A stretch of DNA of 64,000 nucleotides from Clostridiales bacterium (GTDB lineage Bacteria; Bacillota; Clostridia; Oscillospirales; Acutalibacteraceae). The stretch lies in contig JAIKWV010000007.1 of NCBI GenBank assembly GCA_024684435.1, positions 1 through 64,000 of the forward strand, written 5' to 3'. A model generated the notes under the pieces. The model searched no databases and was not told the DNA's origin. It saw nothing but the letters and a program-made list of their open reading frames with translations. The position numbers and the translations under genes are program-made. Below are positions 42,205 through 51,704 of this stretch, piece by piece (the stretch's first letter is position 1; each line of letters opens with the position of its first letter).

Positions 42205-42240
42205 AAAAAACAAGGGGCAGCAGGATTTTATCCTGCTGCC
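42205..42240 (-). terminator. Terminator of the 42256-43830 transporter
   Basis: On the minus strand GGCAGCAGGA (42240-42231) pairs perfectly with TCCTGCTGCC (42225-42216), followed by CCTTG and TTTTTT (42210-42205). Confidence 0.85.
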
Positions 42241-42255
42241 GGACAAGTCTTGATT

Positions 42256-43830
42256 TTATGTTGTTACAGGGTCTTCTTTCATTTCTTCTTCAAGTGTTCC
42301 GCGGGCCTTCCTGAATTCGTTCAGCTCTGCGAGTATCTTCTTTTGCCGGTCACCGTAGTAGTTATCAAATAAAAAGCATATGGCGGCAAGCAGGTTGCCG
42401 AAAAACGCGCACAGAGAGACCATGTTGAATATGCCCCTCAACACTTTCGGGGTCTGAATGACCTTTTCGCCCGGCGCTCCCGTCTTGAAATCTATCAGTT
42501 TGAATATGGTGTTTGAAAGATTTTTCTTTAACAGATCGTTGATTTTACCTATAAGCCCCTGAGCCGCAAGAAGAAGACCGTCGCTGCGGATGGACTCGCC
42601 GTATTTCGTCTCAGCGTACCATTCCATATAGTCCGTGGAATCCGCGACAACAATGCTTTTTGCGGTGCTTTGCGCGTAGTTGGGCATACCGGACAGGCCT
42701 ACCAGAGCGCCGAGCAGCCACTTCCTGCGCTGAAGGGATGCAAGAACGATTTTGTGGTCCCCCACAAAACCCTTGCTGCCGGCGAATGAACCTATGTTGA
42801 ACAGGAACATGATAAAATAGAACAGAGCCGCGTATGAATAGCCTCCCGCGGCAATCTTGTGAGCGGGGAACTTTGTGAAGAGAGTAGGGAATATAATAAG
42901 ACCTACATAGCCCAGGCCGCCGCTTATGGGGTCGATAAACGACTTCATGCTGTGTTTACAGAAAACGTCATCATACAGATAAGGAAGCGCGTCGTATGTG
43001 ACTTTTCTGATCGCTTCGCACATAGTAGCGAGCTGAACGATAATAAAGGGACGGTTGTGAAGTATCAACGCGATATTTTTCTTGTTCCAGTGGACCTTTT
43101 CATCCGCATTCTTTCCGGCGCCATCGGAGCCTTCAGTCTGCGCGAAGAAGACGCTCCTTGTCATATCTATGTTCACCGAGGGAGCATACATACAGCATAT
43201 GCCTATCATACAGAAGCCTAACGCCACAAAGAAGTACAGCCACTGCTGTTTTACGGCCTGCCCCTTGGCGGTGTCCACCACTATGGGCAAAAGCCAGCCG
43301 GGCAGCATGGAGCCTATGGTTTGCGCGAGGGAAGCAAAGGTGTAAAAGTTTTTTCTGTCATCCGGATTTTTTTGAAGCAGTTTAAGAGCCAGCACGTCCA
43401 TACCTATCTTGTAAAAGGATTCGCCGATATGGAACAGCAGCCCTAAAAATATCACCCATACAAGATTGAAAAGCGAGGATGAGGAGGGTACGACGAACAT
43501 CAGCAGGGAAGCGATGGTAAAGGGAATGGGCGCGAATCTAAGACCCAGCTTTATGTTGCTGCGCTTGCTGTTGAGCGAGTCATAAAACGCGCCGACTATG
43601 GGCGGAAAAAAGAAACCCGAAATGATTGTAAAGTTGTCCTTTATGTACATTTTGTTGTTGTCTATGCCCGCGAAAGTACGCTGGAATTTTTCCCCGTAGG
43701 TAGACATACAGTCCTGACTCATGGTGTGACCGAAGGAACCGCCAACATAACCCAGCTGTTCTTTCAGCGGGATCGATTCGGTCAACAGGTTTTTATCTTT
43801 ATAGTCAATAAATTTTTGTTTAAGTCCCAT
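42256..43830 (-). CDS. MFS/GPH-like transporter, second of a tandem pair
   Basis: A 524-residue polytopic transporter. It begins MGLKQKFIDYKDKNLLTESI, has LKEQLGYVGGSFGHTMSQDC and the cytoplasmic loop YDSLNSKRSNIKLGLRFAPI, and ends in a charged helix (ELNEFRKARGTLEEEMKED). It is highly similar along its whole length to the product of 44081-45682. Members transport sugars or glycosides with a cation. It has its own promoter and terminator. Because the GH78 rhamnosidase lies just upstream of the pair, I infer uptake of rhamnose-containing oligosaccharides. Confidence 0.82.
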   Translation of the reverse strand: MGLKQKFIDYKDKNLLTESIPLKEQLGYVGGSFGHTMSQDCMSTYGEKFQRTFAGIDNNKMYIKDNFTIISGFFFPPIVGAFYDSLNSKRSNIKLGLRFAPIPFTIASLLMFVVPSSSSLFNLVWVIFLGLLFHIGESFYKIGMDVLALKLLQKNPDDRKNFYTFASLAQTIGSMLPGWLLPIVVDTAKGQAVKQQWLYFFVALGFCMIGICCMYAPSVNIDMTRSVFFAQTEGSDGAGKNADEKVHWNKKNIALILHNRPFIIVQLATMCEAIRKVTYDALPYLYDDVFCKHSMKSFIDPISGGLGYVGLIIFPTLFTKFPAHKIAAGGYSYAALFYFIMFLFNIGSFAGSKGFVGDHKIVLASLQRRKWLLGALVGLSGMPNYAQSTAKSIVVADSTDYMEWYAETKYGESIRSDGLLLAAQGLIGKINDLLKKNLSNTIFKLIDFKTGAPGEKVIQTPKVLRGIFNMVSLCAFFGNLLAAICFLFDNYYGDRQKKILAELNEFRKARGTLEEEMKEDPVTT

Positions 43831-43884
43831 ATTCTTCTCCTTTCCGAAATAATAAAAAGCATATGTGAAACATATTGCAATATT

Positions 43885-43913
43885 ATATTAGCATATGCAA
43901 AATTATTTTTCAA
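43885..43913 (-). promoter_or_regulatory. Promoter of the second tandem transporter
   Basis: Minus strand TTGAAA (43913-43908), 17-base spacer, TAATAT (43890-43885). The spacer contains GCATATGC (43891-43898), echoed by GCATATG at 43859-43865, a possible pair of operator half-sites. The rest of 43831-44080 holds only the terminator at 44029-44063. Confidence 0.6.
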
Positions 43914-44028
43914 CTATTATAACAAAAAAAGTTAAAAAATCATCAATAAAAAGTGAATAATACACAAAAGCGATGAAGGCGTAGGGTGTGATGTCTGAAA
44001 ATATGTTTTCCGCACCTGCCGTCACTGC

Positions 44029-44063
44029 AAAAAATCAGCGGCAGGTTTTTCCTGCCGCTGATT
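44029..44063 (-). terminator. Terminator of the first tandem transporter
   Basis: On the minus strand a perfect 13-bp stem (44063-44051 with 44045-44033) is followed by a T run (44034-44029). Confidence 0.87.
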
Positions 44064-44080
44064 AGATGTGACGATTTATT

Positions 44081-45682
44081 TTATTCTTCTGTTGAAGAGT
44101 TATCCTCTGCGGAATTTTCTTTCTTCATTTCCTTTTCAAGAGACTCTCTTGCCTTCCTGAACTCGGTGAGCTCTTCAAATATGACCTTCTGCCGTTTGCC
44201 GGTATAGTTGTCGAACATGAAGCATATTGCCGCAAGCAGGTTGCCCACAAGTCCGCAAAGCGCCACCATGTTGAAGATACCGCGCAGTGTTTTCGGGGTC
44301 TGAATGGGCTTTTTCAAGTCGCCGGGTCTGCTTTCCTTGTACTTTGTCAGGATAAACAGAGCGTTGGAAAGGTTCTTTTTGATCATTTCATTGATCTTGC
44401 TCACCAGTCCCTGAGCCGCAAGCAGAAGACCGTCGCTGCGCAAAGGCTCGCCGTATTTCTTTTCCGCATACCATTCCATGTAGTCCGTGGAATCCGCCAC
44501 GACTATGTTCCTTGCGGCGGTCTGGGCAGCGTTGGGCATGCCGGAGAAGCCTATCAGCACACCGATGATCCACTTGTTTTTGCGGATAGAATCAAGCACC
44601 GTTTGATGAAGCAGGTCGCCTGTAAGACCCCTTGTGCCTTTGTGGAGTCCGCTGACATTGAACAGGGAGATAAGGAGATAGAAGAAAGCTGCATATGAGT
44701 AGCCGCCGATGGCTATCTTCGGGGCGGCGACCTTTGTGCCGATTATGGGCACCAGGAGCAGACCTACATATGAAAGCGCGCCGCTGATGGGGTCTATGAT
44801 CGACTTCATGCTGTATTTGGCAAAAACATCGTCATACAGATAGGGCAGAGCGTCGTATGTAACCTTTCTTATCGTCTCGCAGACAAGGGCGAACTGAACA
44901 ATGATGAAGGGACGGTTGTGAAGGATAAGACTGACATTCTTTTTGTTCCAGTGAACCTTTTCCGGAGGAGTTTCGTCAGGCTCATACTTCTTGACAGGCT
45001 GGAAGAAAATACTTCTGGTCATATCAATGCTTCTTGTGGGCGTGTACATAAAGCTTATGCCGATAAAGCAGAAGCCCAAAGCAACAAAGAAGTACATCCA
45101 CTGCTGTTTGTTATGGAATGCCGTGGTATCCACGGCTATGGGAAGGATCCAGCCGGGAAGCATGGAACCTATGCTGGCCGCCAGTGAAGAAAGTGTGTAG
45201 AAGTTCTTTCTGTCCTTAGGGCTCTGAACCAGCTTGAGAGCAAGCACATTCATTGCTATGGAGTAGAAGGATTCACTGATAGAAAACAGTAGGCCGAAAA
45301 AGAGGACCCAGATAAAATTGAACAACGGTGATGTTGAGGGAACAATGAACAGTAATATCGAAGCGATCGCAAAGGGTATGGGAGCTATTCTGAGACCTAA
45401 TTTTATATTGCTGCGCTTGCTGTTGAGAGAATCGTAAAACGCGCCCACGATCGGCGGGATAAAGAAACCCGCGATGGTCGCGATGTTGTCCTTGATAAGC
45501 ATGTTCTTTGCGTCGATGCCCACAAAGTTACGCTGGAATTTTTCGCCGTAGGTGTTGGTGCAGTCCTGCCCCATGGCGTGACCCAGCATACCGCCGGCAT
45601 AACCGATCTGCTCTTTAAAAGTTATGGATTCGGTGCTGAGGTTTTTTTCTTTATAGTTAATAAATTTTTGCTTGAGCCCCAT
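44081..45682 (-). CDS. MFS/GPH-like transporter, first of a tandem pair
   Basis: A 533-residue paralogue of the neighbouring transporter. It shares the start MGLKQKFINYKEKNLSTESI, the loop FYDSLNSKRSNIKLGL, DALPYLYDDVFAKYSMKSI, VVADSTDYMEWYAEKKYGE and the C-terminal EFRKARESLEKEMKKE. Its C-terminus is a few residues longer and acidic. ATG 45682 is used because GGAGA lies close upstream. It has a separate promoter and terminator, so each copy is expressed as its own unit, which allows different regulation or substrate preference. Confidence 0.82.
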   Translation of the reverse strand: MGLKQKFINYKEKNLSTESITFKEQIGYAGGMLGHAMGQDCTNTYGEKFQRNFVGIDAKNMLIKDNIATIAGFFIPPIVGAFYDSLNSKRSNIKLGLRIAPIPFAIASILLFIVPSTSPLFNFIWVLFFGLLFSISESFYSIAMNVLALKLVQSPKDRKNFYTLSSLAASIGSMLPGWILPIAVDTTAFHNKQQWMYFFVALGFCFIGISFMYTPTRSIDMTRSIFFQPVKKYEPDETPPEKVHWNKKNVSLILHNRPFIIVQFALVCETIRKVTYDALPYLYDDVFAKYSMKSIIDPISGALSYVGLLLVPIIGTKVAAPKIAIGGYSYAAFFYLLISLFNVSGLHKGTRGLTGDLLHQTVLDSIRKNKWIIGVLIGFSGMPNAAQTAARNIVVADSTDYMEWYAEKKYGEPLRSDGLLLAAQGLVSKINEMIKKNLSNALFILTKYKESRPGDLKKPIQTPKTLRGIFNMVALCGLVGNLLAAICFMFDNYTGKRQKVIFEELTEFRKARESLEKEMKKENSAEDNSSTEE

Positions 45683-45717
45683 GATCTTCTCCTTCCTTGA
45701 AAACAAGATACTTTAAT

Positions 45718-45770
45718 ATACTATCACATACAGCGACATTTTTCAACTGTTCTTATAATATTATTATAAG
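45718..45770 (-). promoter_or_regulatory. Promoter with palindrome, first tandem transporter
   Basis: Minus strand TTGAAA (45746-45741), 17-base spacer, TAGTAT (45723-45718). A perfect 19-base palindrome CTTATAATATTATTATAAG lies at 45752-45770, immediately upstream of the -35, a position suited to an activator. Confidence 0.7.
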
Positions 45771-45808
45771 ACACAAGCAGAAAATGGCAAAATGCACAAA
45801 TATTACCC

Positions 45809-48040
45809 TCAGATTTTTACACTGAATTCGTTTTTTCCGCTTTCAAGGCGCCGCTTTTCGCCGTTGAGCTCAAAGCTGGCGTCCATGCCCTCGTCAAGGG
45901 TCACGGTGAAATCCACCGCGGAGTCGTGCTTTACAAAGCTGACAGCTATCTTTCCTCTTACGGTGGTGATGTGACCGGCGGCCCAGTCAAGGCCGTTTAC
46001 AAGACAGGGAGCTATAAGAATTTTTTCAAAGCCGCAGGAATCCTTCGGCTGTCTTATGCCCAGCAAATACATGAACAGGTATCTTGTGAGGGCGCCGAAC
46101 ATTGGATGGTTGAGGGATCTGTGGTGCCACCAGTCCTCCCAGAGGGTCGTGGCGTCGTTTACCATCATGTGGTGGAAGGATATGTCCTCCTTGGATGTGA
46201 TAAGGTCAAAGGCAAGCTGAGCCTGTCCGTTTTCAAAGAGGATACGGGGCAGGATGTCCGTAGCGAAAATTCCTGTGTCAAAGGCTCCGGTACCCTTGTA
46301 TTTTTCCACAAGATCTTTAAGGGTTTTTTCATCGCCCATGCCTGCGTCAAGGGCAAAGCAGCTGGCGCCCTGAACGTTGCCGGCAAAGCTGCCGTACATG
46401 GGGCTGTAATACGCAACGGTAACGGCGCGTTTGCATTTTTCAATAATATCCTTGAGGTGAGCCGCCGCTTCCGGTTTGCCCAGGATATCCGCGGTCTCTG
46501 TTATCATCTGCATCTGTTTTATGAACATGGTGGTGTTCACGTAGGTTTCCGGGATTATGCTCTTGCTGAATATTTCCTTGTTTGGGAACTTGTATTCCAT
46601 GGGAGCGCACCAGTCGCCAAGGCACCAGCCTCCGTCTTCCTCATGCCAGACCAGACCGTTTTCACAGCGGCTTACCATATAATCGGCATACTTGAGCATA
46701 TTGGGAAGATACCGTTCAAGCACGTCCTTTTCGCCGAAGCAGCGGTAGAACATATAGGGCACGACCACTATTGCGCCGCCCCAGCCCGCCGGTCCGCCGC
46801 CACCGCCGCAGAAGGGCGCGGTGTGCTGTACGTGACCGCTGTTTATATCCTGACAGTCGGCAACGTCCTCCATCCATTTTCTGTAGAACTCTCTGCTGTC
46901 CGTCATGAGCATAACGCTCTCGGCGCAGAGCTGACCGTCTCCGGTGTATCCCAGTCTTTCTATATGGGGGCAGTCCGAGGGCACGCCGCAGTGCATATTG
47001 TCAAGCTGAGTGCGGAGATATGTTTTGTAAAGCCAGTTTAGTAAATCGCTGTTTGAGTTGAAGGATGAAGTCACGGCGCAGTCGGAATGCACTACCTGTA
47101 TATATTCAGGTTTCGCGTTGTTGGTGACCTCAATGTATCTGAAGGCGTGCCAGCAGAATCTGGGATAATAGCAAACGCCCTTTTTCGCATTTTTGTATTC
47201 ATCTTTCTGTTCCCTGTAACGGCCGCCTGTGGGGTTAAGTGACAGGGTAAAGTCGTCAAAAAGCTGTTCCGCGTAGCGTACCTTTACGTCCCCATCCGCC
47301 TCCGGTATTACCACAGCCCAGCCGGAAATTGCCTCGCCGATGTCATATACTGTCGTGTCGGCGAATTTTTTTACGACCTTCGGGGTACAGGTACGGATCT
47401 TTTTGTCCGTGGGGCAGGTCTGAATATAAAAATTTGTCTTGGGAGGGTCAACGACCTCAACATCGTTCCAGGAGGAAACGTCAAAGCCGTTCTTTGCAAA
47501 ATCTTTATGCTCAAAGGAATAGTCGTGGATCTCCCCGGCGTAAATGTTGTTGAACAGCACCTCGCTCTGAGCCCATTTCAGCTTTTCGTCCGACACGAAG
47601 ACGTTGACATTCCCGTCCTCATCCTTGATCTCAAGCTTATAGCAGAGCTTTATTCTGCCGTAGTGTATATCGCCTTCAGACTTATATATGTACTGATTGT
47701 ACCAGCCGCAGCCAAGCATGACGCCAATAGTGTTTTCACCCTGAGAAATATAGCCGTCAACGTCATATTTCATGCAGTAGGTGCGGTAGCTGAGTTCATC
47801 TTTTATAGGGTAGTTGAAGTCGTTGAGGTTGCGGTGCTCGTACTGTGAATTCGCGGGCACAAGCAGGTCGTCGCCCACCCTTTTTCCGTTGATGTACAGT
47901 TCAAAAAAGCCCAGACCGCAGATGGTGATCTCAGCTTTTTTCACCTTTCCGGAGTTGAACGAACCCCTTATGTAAGGCCCTGTGCAGCTCTCCGCCGGAG
48001 CCACCCATTTCGCGTCGCCGAACATTTCTTTTTGTGTCAT
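45809..48040 (-). CDS. Alpha-L-rhamnosidase (GH78)
   Basis: A 743-residue glycoside hydrolase family 78 enzyme. An N-terminal beta-sandwich (ITICGLGFFELYINGKRVGD, residues about 40-150) is followed by further beta domains and an (alpha/alpha)6 barrel with the catalytic region VPSDCPHIERLGYTGD (acidic residues) and DDGGWCLGDW-like EEDGGWCLGDW. It releases terminal alpha-L-rhamnose from plant flavonoids, pectins or bacterial glycans. There is no signal peptide, so it probably works in the cytoplasm after import, which fits the two transporter genes directly downstream. AAGGAGG precedes ATG 48040. Confidence 0.92.
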   Translation of the reverse strand: MTQKEMFGDAKWVAPAESCTGPYIRGSFNSGKVKKAEITICGLGFFELYINGKRVGDDLLVPANSQYEHRNLNDFNYPIKDELSYRTYCMKYDVDGYISQGENTIGVMLGCGWYNQYIYKSEGDIHYGRIKLCYKLEIKDEDGNVNVFVSDEKLKWAQSEVLFNNIYAGEIHDYSFEHKDFAKNGFDVSSWNDVEVVDPPKTNFYIQTCPTDKKIRTCTPKVVKKFADTTVYDIGEAISGWAVVIPEADGDVKVRYAEQLFDDFTLSLNPTGGRYREQKDEYKNAKKGVCYYPRFCWHAFRYIEVTNNAKPEYIQVVHSDCAVTSSFNSNSDLLNWLYKTYLRTQLDNMHCGVPSDCPHIERLGYTGDGQLCAESVMLMTDSREFYRKWMEDVADCQDINSGHVQHTAPFCGGGGGPAGWGGAIVVVPYMFYRCFGEKDVLERYLPNMLKYADYMVSRCENGLVWHEEDGGWCLGDWCAPMEYKFPNKEIFSKSIIPETYVNTTMFIKQMQMITETADILGKPEAAAHLKDIIEKCKRAVTVAYYSPMYGSFAGNVQGASCFALDAGMGDEKTLKDLVEKYKGTGAFDTGIFATDILPRILFENGQAQLAFDLITSKEDISFHHMMVNDATTLWEDWWHHRSLNHPMFGALTRYLFMYLLGIRQPKDSCGFEKILIAPCLVNGLDWAAGHITTVRGKIAVSFVKHDSAVDFTVTLDEGMDASFELNGEKRRLESGKNEFSVKI

Positions 48041-48060
48041 GTTTTAACCTCCTTATATGC

Positions 48061-48107
48061 AAAAAGGATGATTGCCCATTTGTTGAAAAACTGAGAAATC
48101 ATCCTTT
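48061..48107 (-). terminator. Terminator of the tig-clpP-clpX operon
   Basis: On the minus strand AAAGGATGATT (48107-48097) pairs with AATCATCCTTT (48073-48063) and a T run follows (48065-48061). The loop is long, about 23 bases. Confidence 0.68.
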
Positions 48108-48121
48108 GACTTACGGTGTTA

Positions 48122-49423
48122 TTATCCCACGTTCTTTGCGTCCGCAGGGCTTTCAAAATTTTTACGGTTCTTGTTCGGGTTGCGCTCCACCAGAGGAGCA
48201 ACGCCGTCGTTTACGCAGGCGGCCGAGATCATGATGCGCTCAATGGTATTGTCCGAAGGAGTATCGTACATTATGGGCAGCAGCAGGGTTTCCATTATTG
48301 AGCGCAGACCTCTGGCGCCGGTCTTCTTTTCAAGAGTTTTGTCCGCCACGGCGTACAGCGCGTCCTGCTCGAAATCAAGCTTAACGCTGTCCGCGTCAAA
48401 CAGCTTCTTGTACTGCTTTACTATGGCGTTCTTCGGTTCGGTGAGGATACGCACAAGGGCGTCTCTGTCAAGTTCCTCAAGAGTGGCTATAACGGGAACG
48501 CGGCCTGCAAGCTCGGGTATAAGACCGAATCTTATCAGATCCTGATGGATGACTTTTGTTATAAGATTTTCTTTGTTTTCCTCAAGTCTGGCGCTGATAT
48601 CCGCGTTAAAGCCCATGGAAGTGCCGCCGATGCGCTTTTCGATTATTTTTTCGATACCGTCAAAAGCGCCGCCGCAGATAAACAGGATGTTGGACGTGTC
48701 TATCTGTATAAACTCCTGCTGGGGATGCTTTCTGCCTCCCTGGGGAGGAACGTTTGAAACGGTGCCCTCAAGTATTTTGAGCAAAGCCTGCTGAACTCCC
48801 TCGCCGCTGACGTCACGGGTGATGGAGGGGTTCTCGGACTTCCTTGCTATCTTGTCGATCTCGTCAACATAGATTATGCCGCGCTCTGCCCGCTCTATGT
48901 CGTAGTCCGCCGCCTGAATAAGACGGAGCAGGATGTTCTCCACGTCCTCGCCCACATAGCCCGCCTCGGTGAGGGTGGTGGCGTCCGCTATGGCGAAGGG
49001 AACGTCAAGTATTTTGGCAAGGGTCTGAGCAAGCATGGTCTTGCCTACGCCGGTGTGACCGATCATAAGAATGTTGCTCTTCTGTATCTCCACATCGGAG
49101 TCGGCGTTCATGTTGATCCTTTTGTAGTGATTATATACGGCAACGCTCAGGGCAATTTTTGCCTTGTCCTGACCGATAACATATTCATCAAGCTTTTCCT
49201 TGATCTCGTGGGGCTTAAGGAGCTTTACTCCTGCGATACCGGCTCTTTTCTTTCTTGAACGTCTGCCGTTCTCCTCATCAAGGATAGACTGGCACAGACC
49301 GATACACTCGTTGCAGATATATACTCCGGGACCCGCTACAAGCTTATCCACCTGATTCTGGGTCTTGTGACAGAAGGAACAAAAGATATTGCCCTTATCT
49401 CGTCTGTCATCATCTTTTGGCAT
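48122..49423 (-). CDS. clpX: ClpX ATPase subunit of ClpXP protease
   Basis: A 433-residue AAA+ unfoldase. The N-terminal zinc-binding domain has CSFCHKTQ and ICNECIGLC; Walker A is [13 protein letters not shown], Walker [12 protein letters not shown], and RYxGxxVE-type pore and IGF-loop regions are in place. It unfolds substrates such as ssrA-tagged proteins and feeds them to ClpP. AAAGGGGTG precedes ATG 49423. It is 33 nt after clpP in the conserved tig-clpP-clpX order. Confidence 0.97.
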   Translation of the reverse strand: MPKDDDRRDKGNIFCSFCHKTQNQVDKLVAGPGVYICNECIGLCQSILDEENGRRSRKKRAGIAGVKLLKPHEIKEKLDEYVIGQDKAKIALSVAVYNHYKRINMNADSDVEIQKSNILMIGHTGVGKTMLAQTLAKILDVPFAIADATTLTEAGYVGEDVENILLRLIQAADYDIERAERGIIYVDEIDKIARKSENPSITRDVSGEGVQQALLKILEGTVSNVPPQGGRKHPQQEFIQIDTSNILFICGGAFDGIEKIIEKRIGGTSMGFNADISARLEENKENLITKVIHQDLIRFGLIPELAGRVPVIATLEELDRDALVRILTEPKNAIVKQYKKLFDADSVKLDFEQDALYAVADKTLEKKTGARGLRSIMETLLLPIMYDTPSDNTIERIMISAACVNDGVAPLVERNPNKNRKNFESPADAKNVG

Positions 49424-49456
49424 AGGTAAAACACCCCTTTATTTTGCCTTAATTTA

Positions 49457-50047
49457 TCAATCCTCGCGCTTTGTGAGGATCTTGTCGATAAGACCGTACT
49501 CCAGCGCCTGCTGGGCGGTCATGTAGTTGTCGCGTTCGGTGTCTTTTTCGATCTGCTCGATGGGTTTGCCCGTGTTCTCTGACAGTATCCTGTTGAGCTT
49601 TTCACGGGTCCTGATGATATGATCGGCAACGATCTTGATCTCCGTAGCCTGACCCTGAGCGCCGCCCAGGGGCTGATGGATCAGTATCTCGCTGTTGGGA
49701 AGGGCGAAGCGTTTGCCCTTTGTGCCCGATGAGAGCAGAAACGCGCCCATTGACGCCGCCATGCCGATGCAGATGGTGGAAACGTCGCACTTGATATACT
49801 GTATGGTGTCGTAGATAGCCATGCCCGCGGTGACTGAGCCGCCGGGGCTGTTGATGTAAAAGCTTATATCTTTCTCCGGGTCCTGAGACTCAAGATGGAG
49901 AAGTTGAGCGATAACAAGGCTCGCGGTGTTGTCGTCCACCTGATCGGAGAGCATGATTATCCTCTCGTTGAGCAGGCGTGAGAAAATGTCATAGGAACGC
50001 TCACCCCGGTTGGTCTGTTCGATAACATAAGGGACTAATGATGCCAT
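49457..50047 (-). CDS. clpP: ClpP serine protease
   Basis: A 196-residue ClpP with the catalytic triad Ser99 ([10 protein letters not shown]), His124 ([10 protein letters not shown]) and Asp173 (DTERDNYM). The N-terminal propeptide is short. Fourteen copies assemble into a proteolytic barrel that works with ClpX or ClpC. AAGAGG precedes ATG 50047. It lies 109 nt after tig. Confidence 0.97.
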   Translation of the reverse strand: MASLVPYVIEQTNRGERSYDIFSRLLNERIIMLSDQVDDNTASLVIAQLLHLESQDPEKDISFYINSPGGSVTAGMAIYDTIQYIKCDVSTICIGMAASMGAFLLSSGTKGKRFALPNSEILIHQPLGGAQGQATEIKIVADHIIRTREKLNRILSENTGKPIEQIEKDTERDNYMTAQQALEYGLIDKILTKRED

Positions 50048-50156
50048 TTGATAACCTCTTTTCTTTTGCCGTTTAAAATCCGGGAAACCTGCGGACAGAT
50101 ATCCGCAGATTGCCGCGACGGCTTTATAATATGATTATAGTATGACCTGATCCAAA

Positions 50157-51608
50157 TTATTCAGCGGATCCTGTCTTCTCCTCCGCGTCCTTTTTGGCAG
50201 CGGGCTTCTTCGCGGGAGCTTTCTTCGCCGCGGGCTTTTTCTCCGCTTCGCCGTCCTTGTCGGCTGCCTTCTTGGCGGCAGTCTTCTTAGCGGCAGGCTT
50301 CTTCGCGGGAGCCTCGGGTTCCTTGTCCAGAGCCTTGGCGCTGTCAACTACAAGCTTTGCCGCCTTCTCATGGATAACGTCTGCGGAAAGAGCCTTTGCG
50401 TCAACAAGACCCTTGATCTTTTCAACGTCCATCTTGTATGTGTCTGCAAGCTTCTGATACTCAGCCTCGATGTCCTCGTCGGTGGCCTCCACCTTTTCAA
50501 GCTCAATGATCTTGTCAAGGGCAAGCTGGATCTTGACCTGTACCTTGGCCTGCTCATACATATCCGCCTCCATGTGCTCACGGGTGATGCCCATGTACTG
50601 AAGGTATGTATCAACATCGATGCCCTGCTGACCGATGCGCTGAGCGAAGTTGTTGAAGTTGTCCTCGGCTCTGTTCTTGAACATTACCTCGGGGATCTCC
50701 GCCTTTACAAGCTCCGCAAGCTTCTCAAGCACCTTGGATTCAAAGTCTCTGTCGGAATTCGCCTTTTTGGATTCCTCAAGCTCTTTTCTTATGCCCGCCT
50801 TAAGGTCATCGACTGTCTCGTAGTCCTCGCCCACGTCCTTGGCAAAGTCATCGTCCACCTCGGGAAGCTCCTTGACCTTGATCTCGTGAAGCTTTATCTT
50901 GAATACAGCGGGCTTGCCTGCAAGCTCTTCCGCGCCGTAATCCTCGGGGAAGGTCACGTTCACGTCGAACTCATCGTTTACATTGTGACCGCAGACCTGC
51001 TCTTCAAAGCCGGGGATAAACTGACCGGAGCCCAGAGTAAGGCTGTGGTTTTCCGCTTTGCCGCCGTCAAAAGCCACGCCGTCAACAAAGCCTTCAAAGT
51101 CGATGACGGCTATGTCGCCGTTCTGAGCTGCTCTGTCCTCAACGGTGACGATGCGGGAATTTCTCTCGCGGAGCCTCTCGATCTCGGCGTCAACGTCCGC
51201 GTCGGATACAGCAGCGTCAAGCTTGACAGCCTCTATGCCTTTATAGTCGCCCAGCTCCACCTCGGGTTTGGTCGTTACCTTAAGGGTGAGCTCAACGCCG
51301 TTTTTGCCGATCTCTTTTATCTCGACGTCGTGGGGAGCGTCAACGGTCTCAAGCTTTGCCTCCTCAATAGCGTCGGAAACTGCCTTGGGATAGATCTCCT
51401 CAAGCGCGTCCTCATAGAACACGTTTTCGCCGTAGTAGTTTTCGATCATTCTGCGGGTAGCCTTGCCCTTGCGGAAGCCGGGAATGGCTATCCTTTTCTT
51501 CTGTTTGTTAAAGACCTTTGCTATAGCGGCTTCAAAATCCTCCGCGCTGATGGAGATCTCAAGCTCATATACGTTTATCTCTACCGTTTTTTCTGATTTC
51601 AGACTCAT
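50157..51608 (-). CDS. tig: Trigger factor with Lys/Ala-rich C-terminal extension
   Basis: A 483-residue ribosome-associated chaperone and peptidyl-prolyl isomerase. The N-terminal ribosome-binding domain contains IPGFRKGKATRRMIENYYG, the FKBP domain follows (DIAVIDFEGFVDGVAFDGG, QFIPGFEEQVCGH), and the helical C-domain runs to about residue 425. The final ~55 residues are an extra Lys/Ala/Pro tail with repeated PAAKK and APAKKP units, absent from typical trigger factors of about 425-435 residues. AGGAGG precedes ATG 51608. It is the first gene of the tig-clpP-clpX unit. Confidence 0.95.
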   Translation of the reverse strand: MSLKSEKTVEINVYELEISISAEDFEAAIAKVFNKQKKRIAIPGFRKGKATRRMIENYYGENVFYEDALEEIYPKAVSDAIEEAKLETVDAPHDVEIKEIGKNGVELTLKVTTKPEVELGDYKGIEAVKLDAAVSDADVDAEIERLRERNSRIVTVEDRAAQNGDIAVIDFEGFVDGVAFDGGKAENHSLTLGSGQFIPGFEEQVCGHNVNDEFDVNVTFPEDYGAEELAGKPAVFKIKLHEIKVKELPEVDDDFAKDVGEDYETVDDLKAGIRKELEESKKANSDRDFESKVLEKLAELVKAEIPEVMFKNRAEDNFNNFAQRIGQQGIDVDTYLQYMGITREHMEADMYEQAKVQVKIQLALDKIIELEKVEATDEDIEAEYQKLADTYKMDVEKIKGLVDAKALSADVIHEKAAKLVVDSAKALDKEPEAPAKKPAAKKTAAKKAADKDGEAEKKPAAKKAPAKKPAAKKDAEEKTGSAE

Positions 51609-51704
51609 TATTTATTCCTCCTAATATTATGAACGATAAAAATTTGCTTTGTCCACGCAAAGCGGACAGATATATGTCATCCCTTCATGTTGTCCGTTTT
51701 TTAA

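Noticed and set aside
45926-47041. 371-codon plus-strand open frame opposite the rhamnosidase
   Set aside because: It lies antisense to a clear GH78 gene, with no ribosome site and no recognisable domain.
50370-51596. 408-codon plus-strand open frame opposite trigger factor
   Set aside because: It is the mirror of a highly codon-biased gene and its leucine/valine-rich translation matches nothing.
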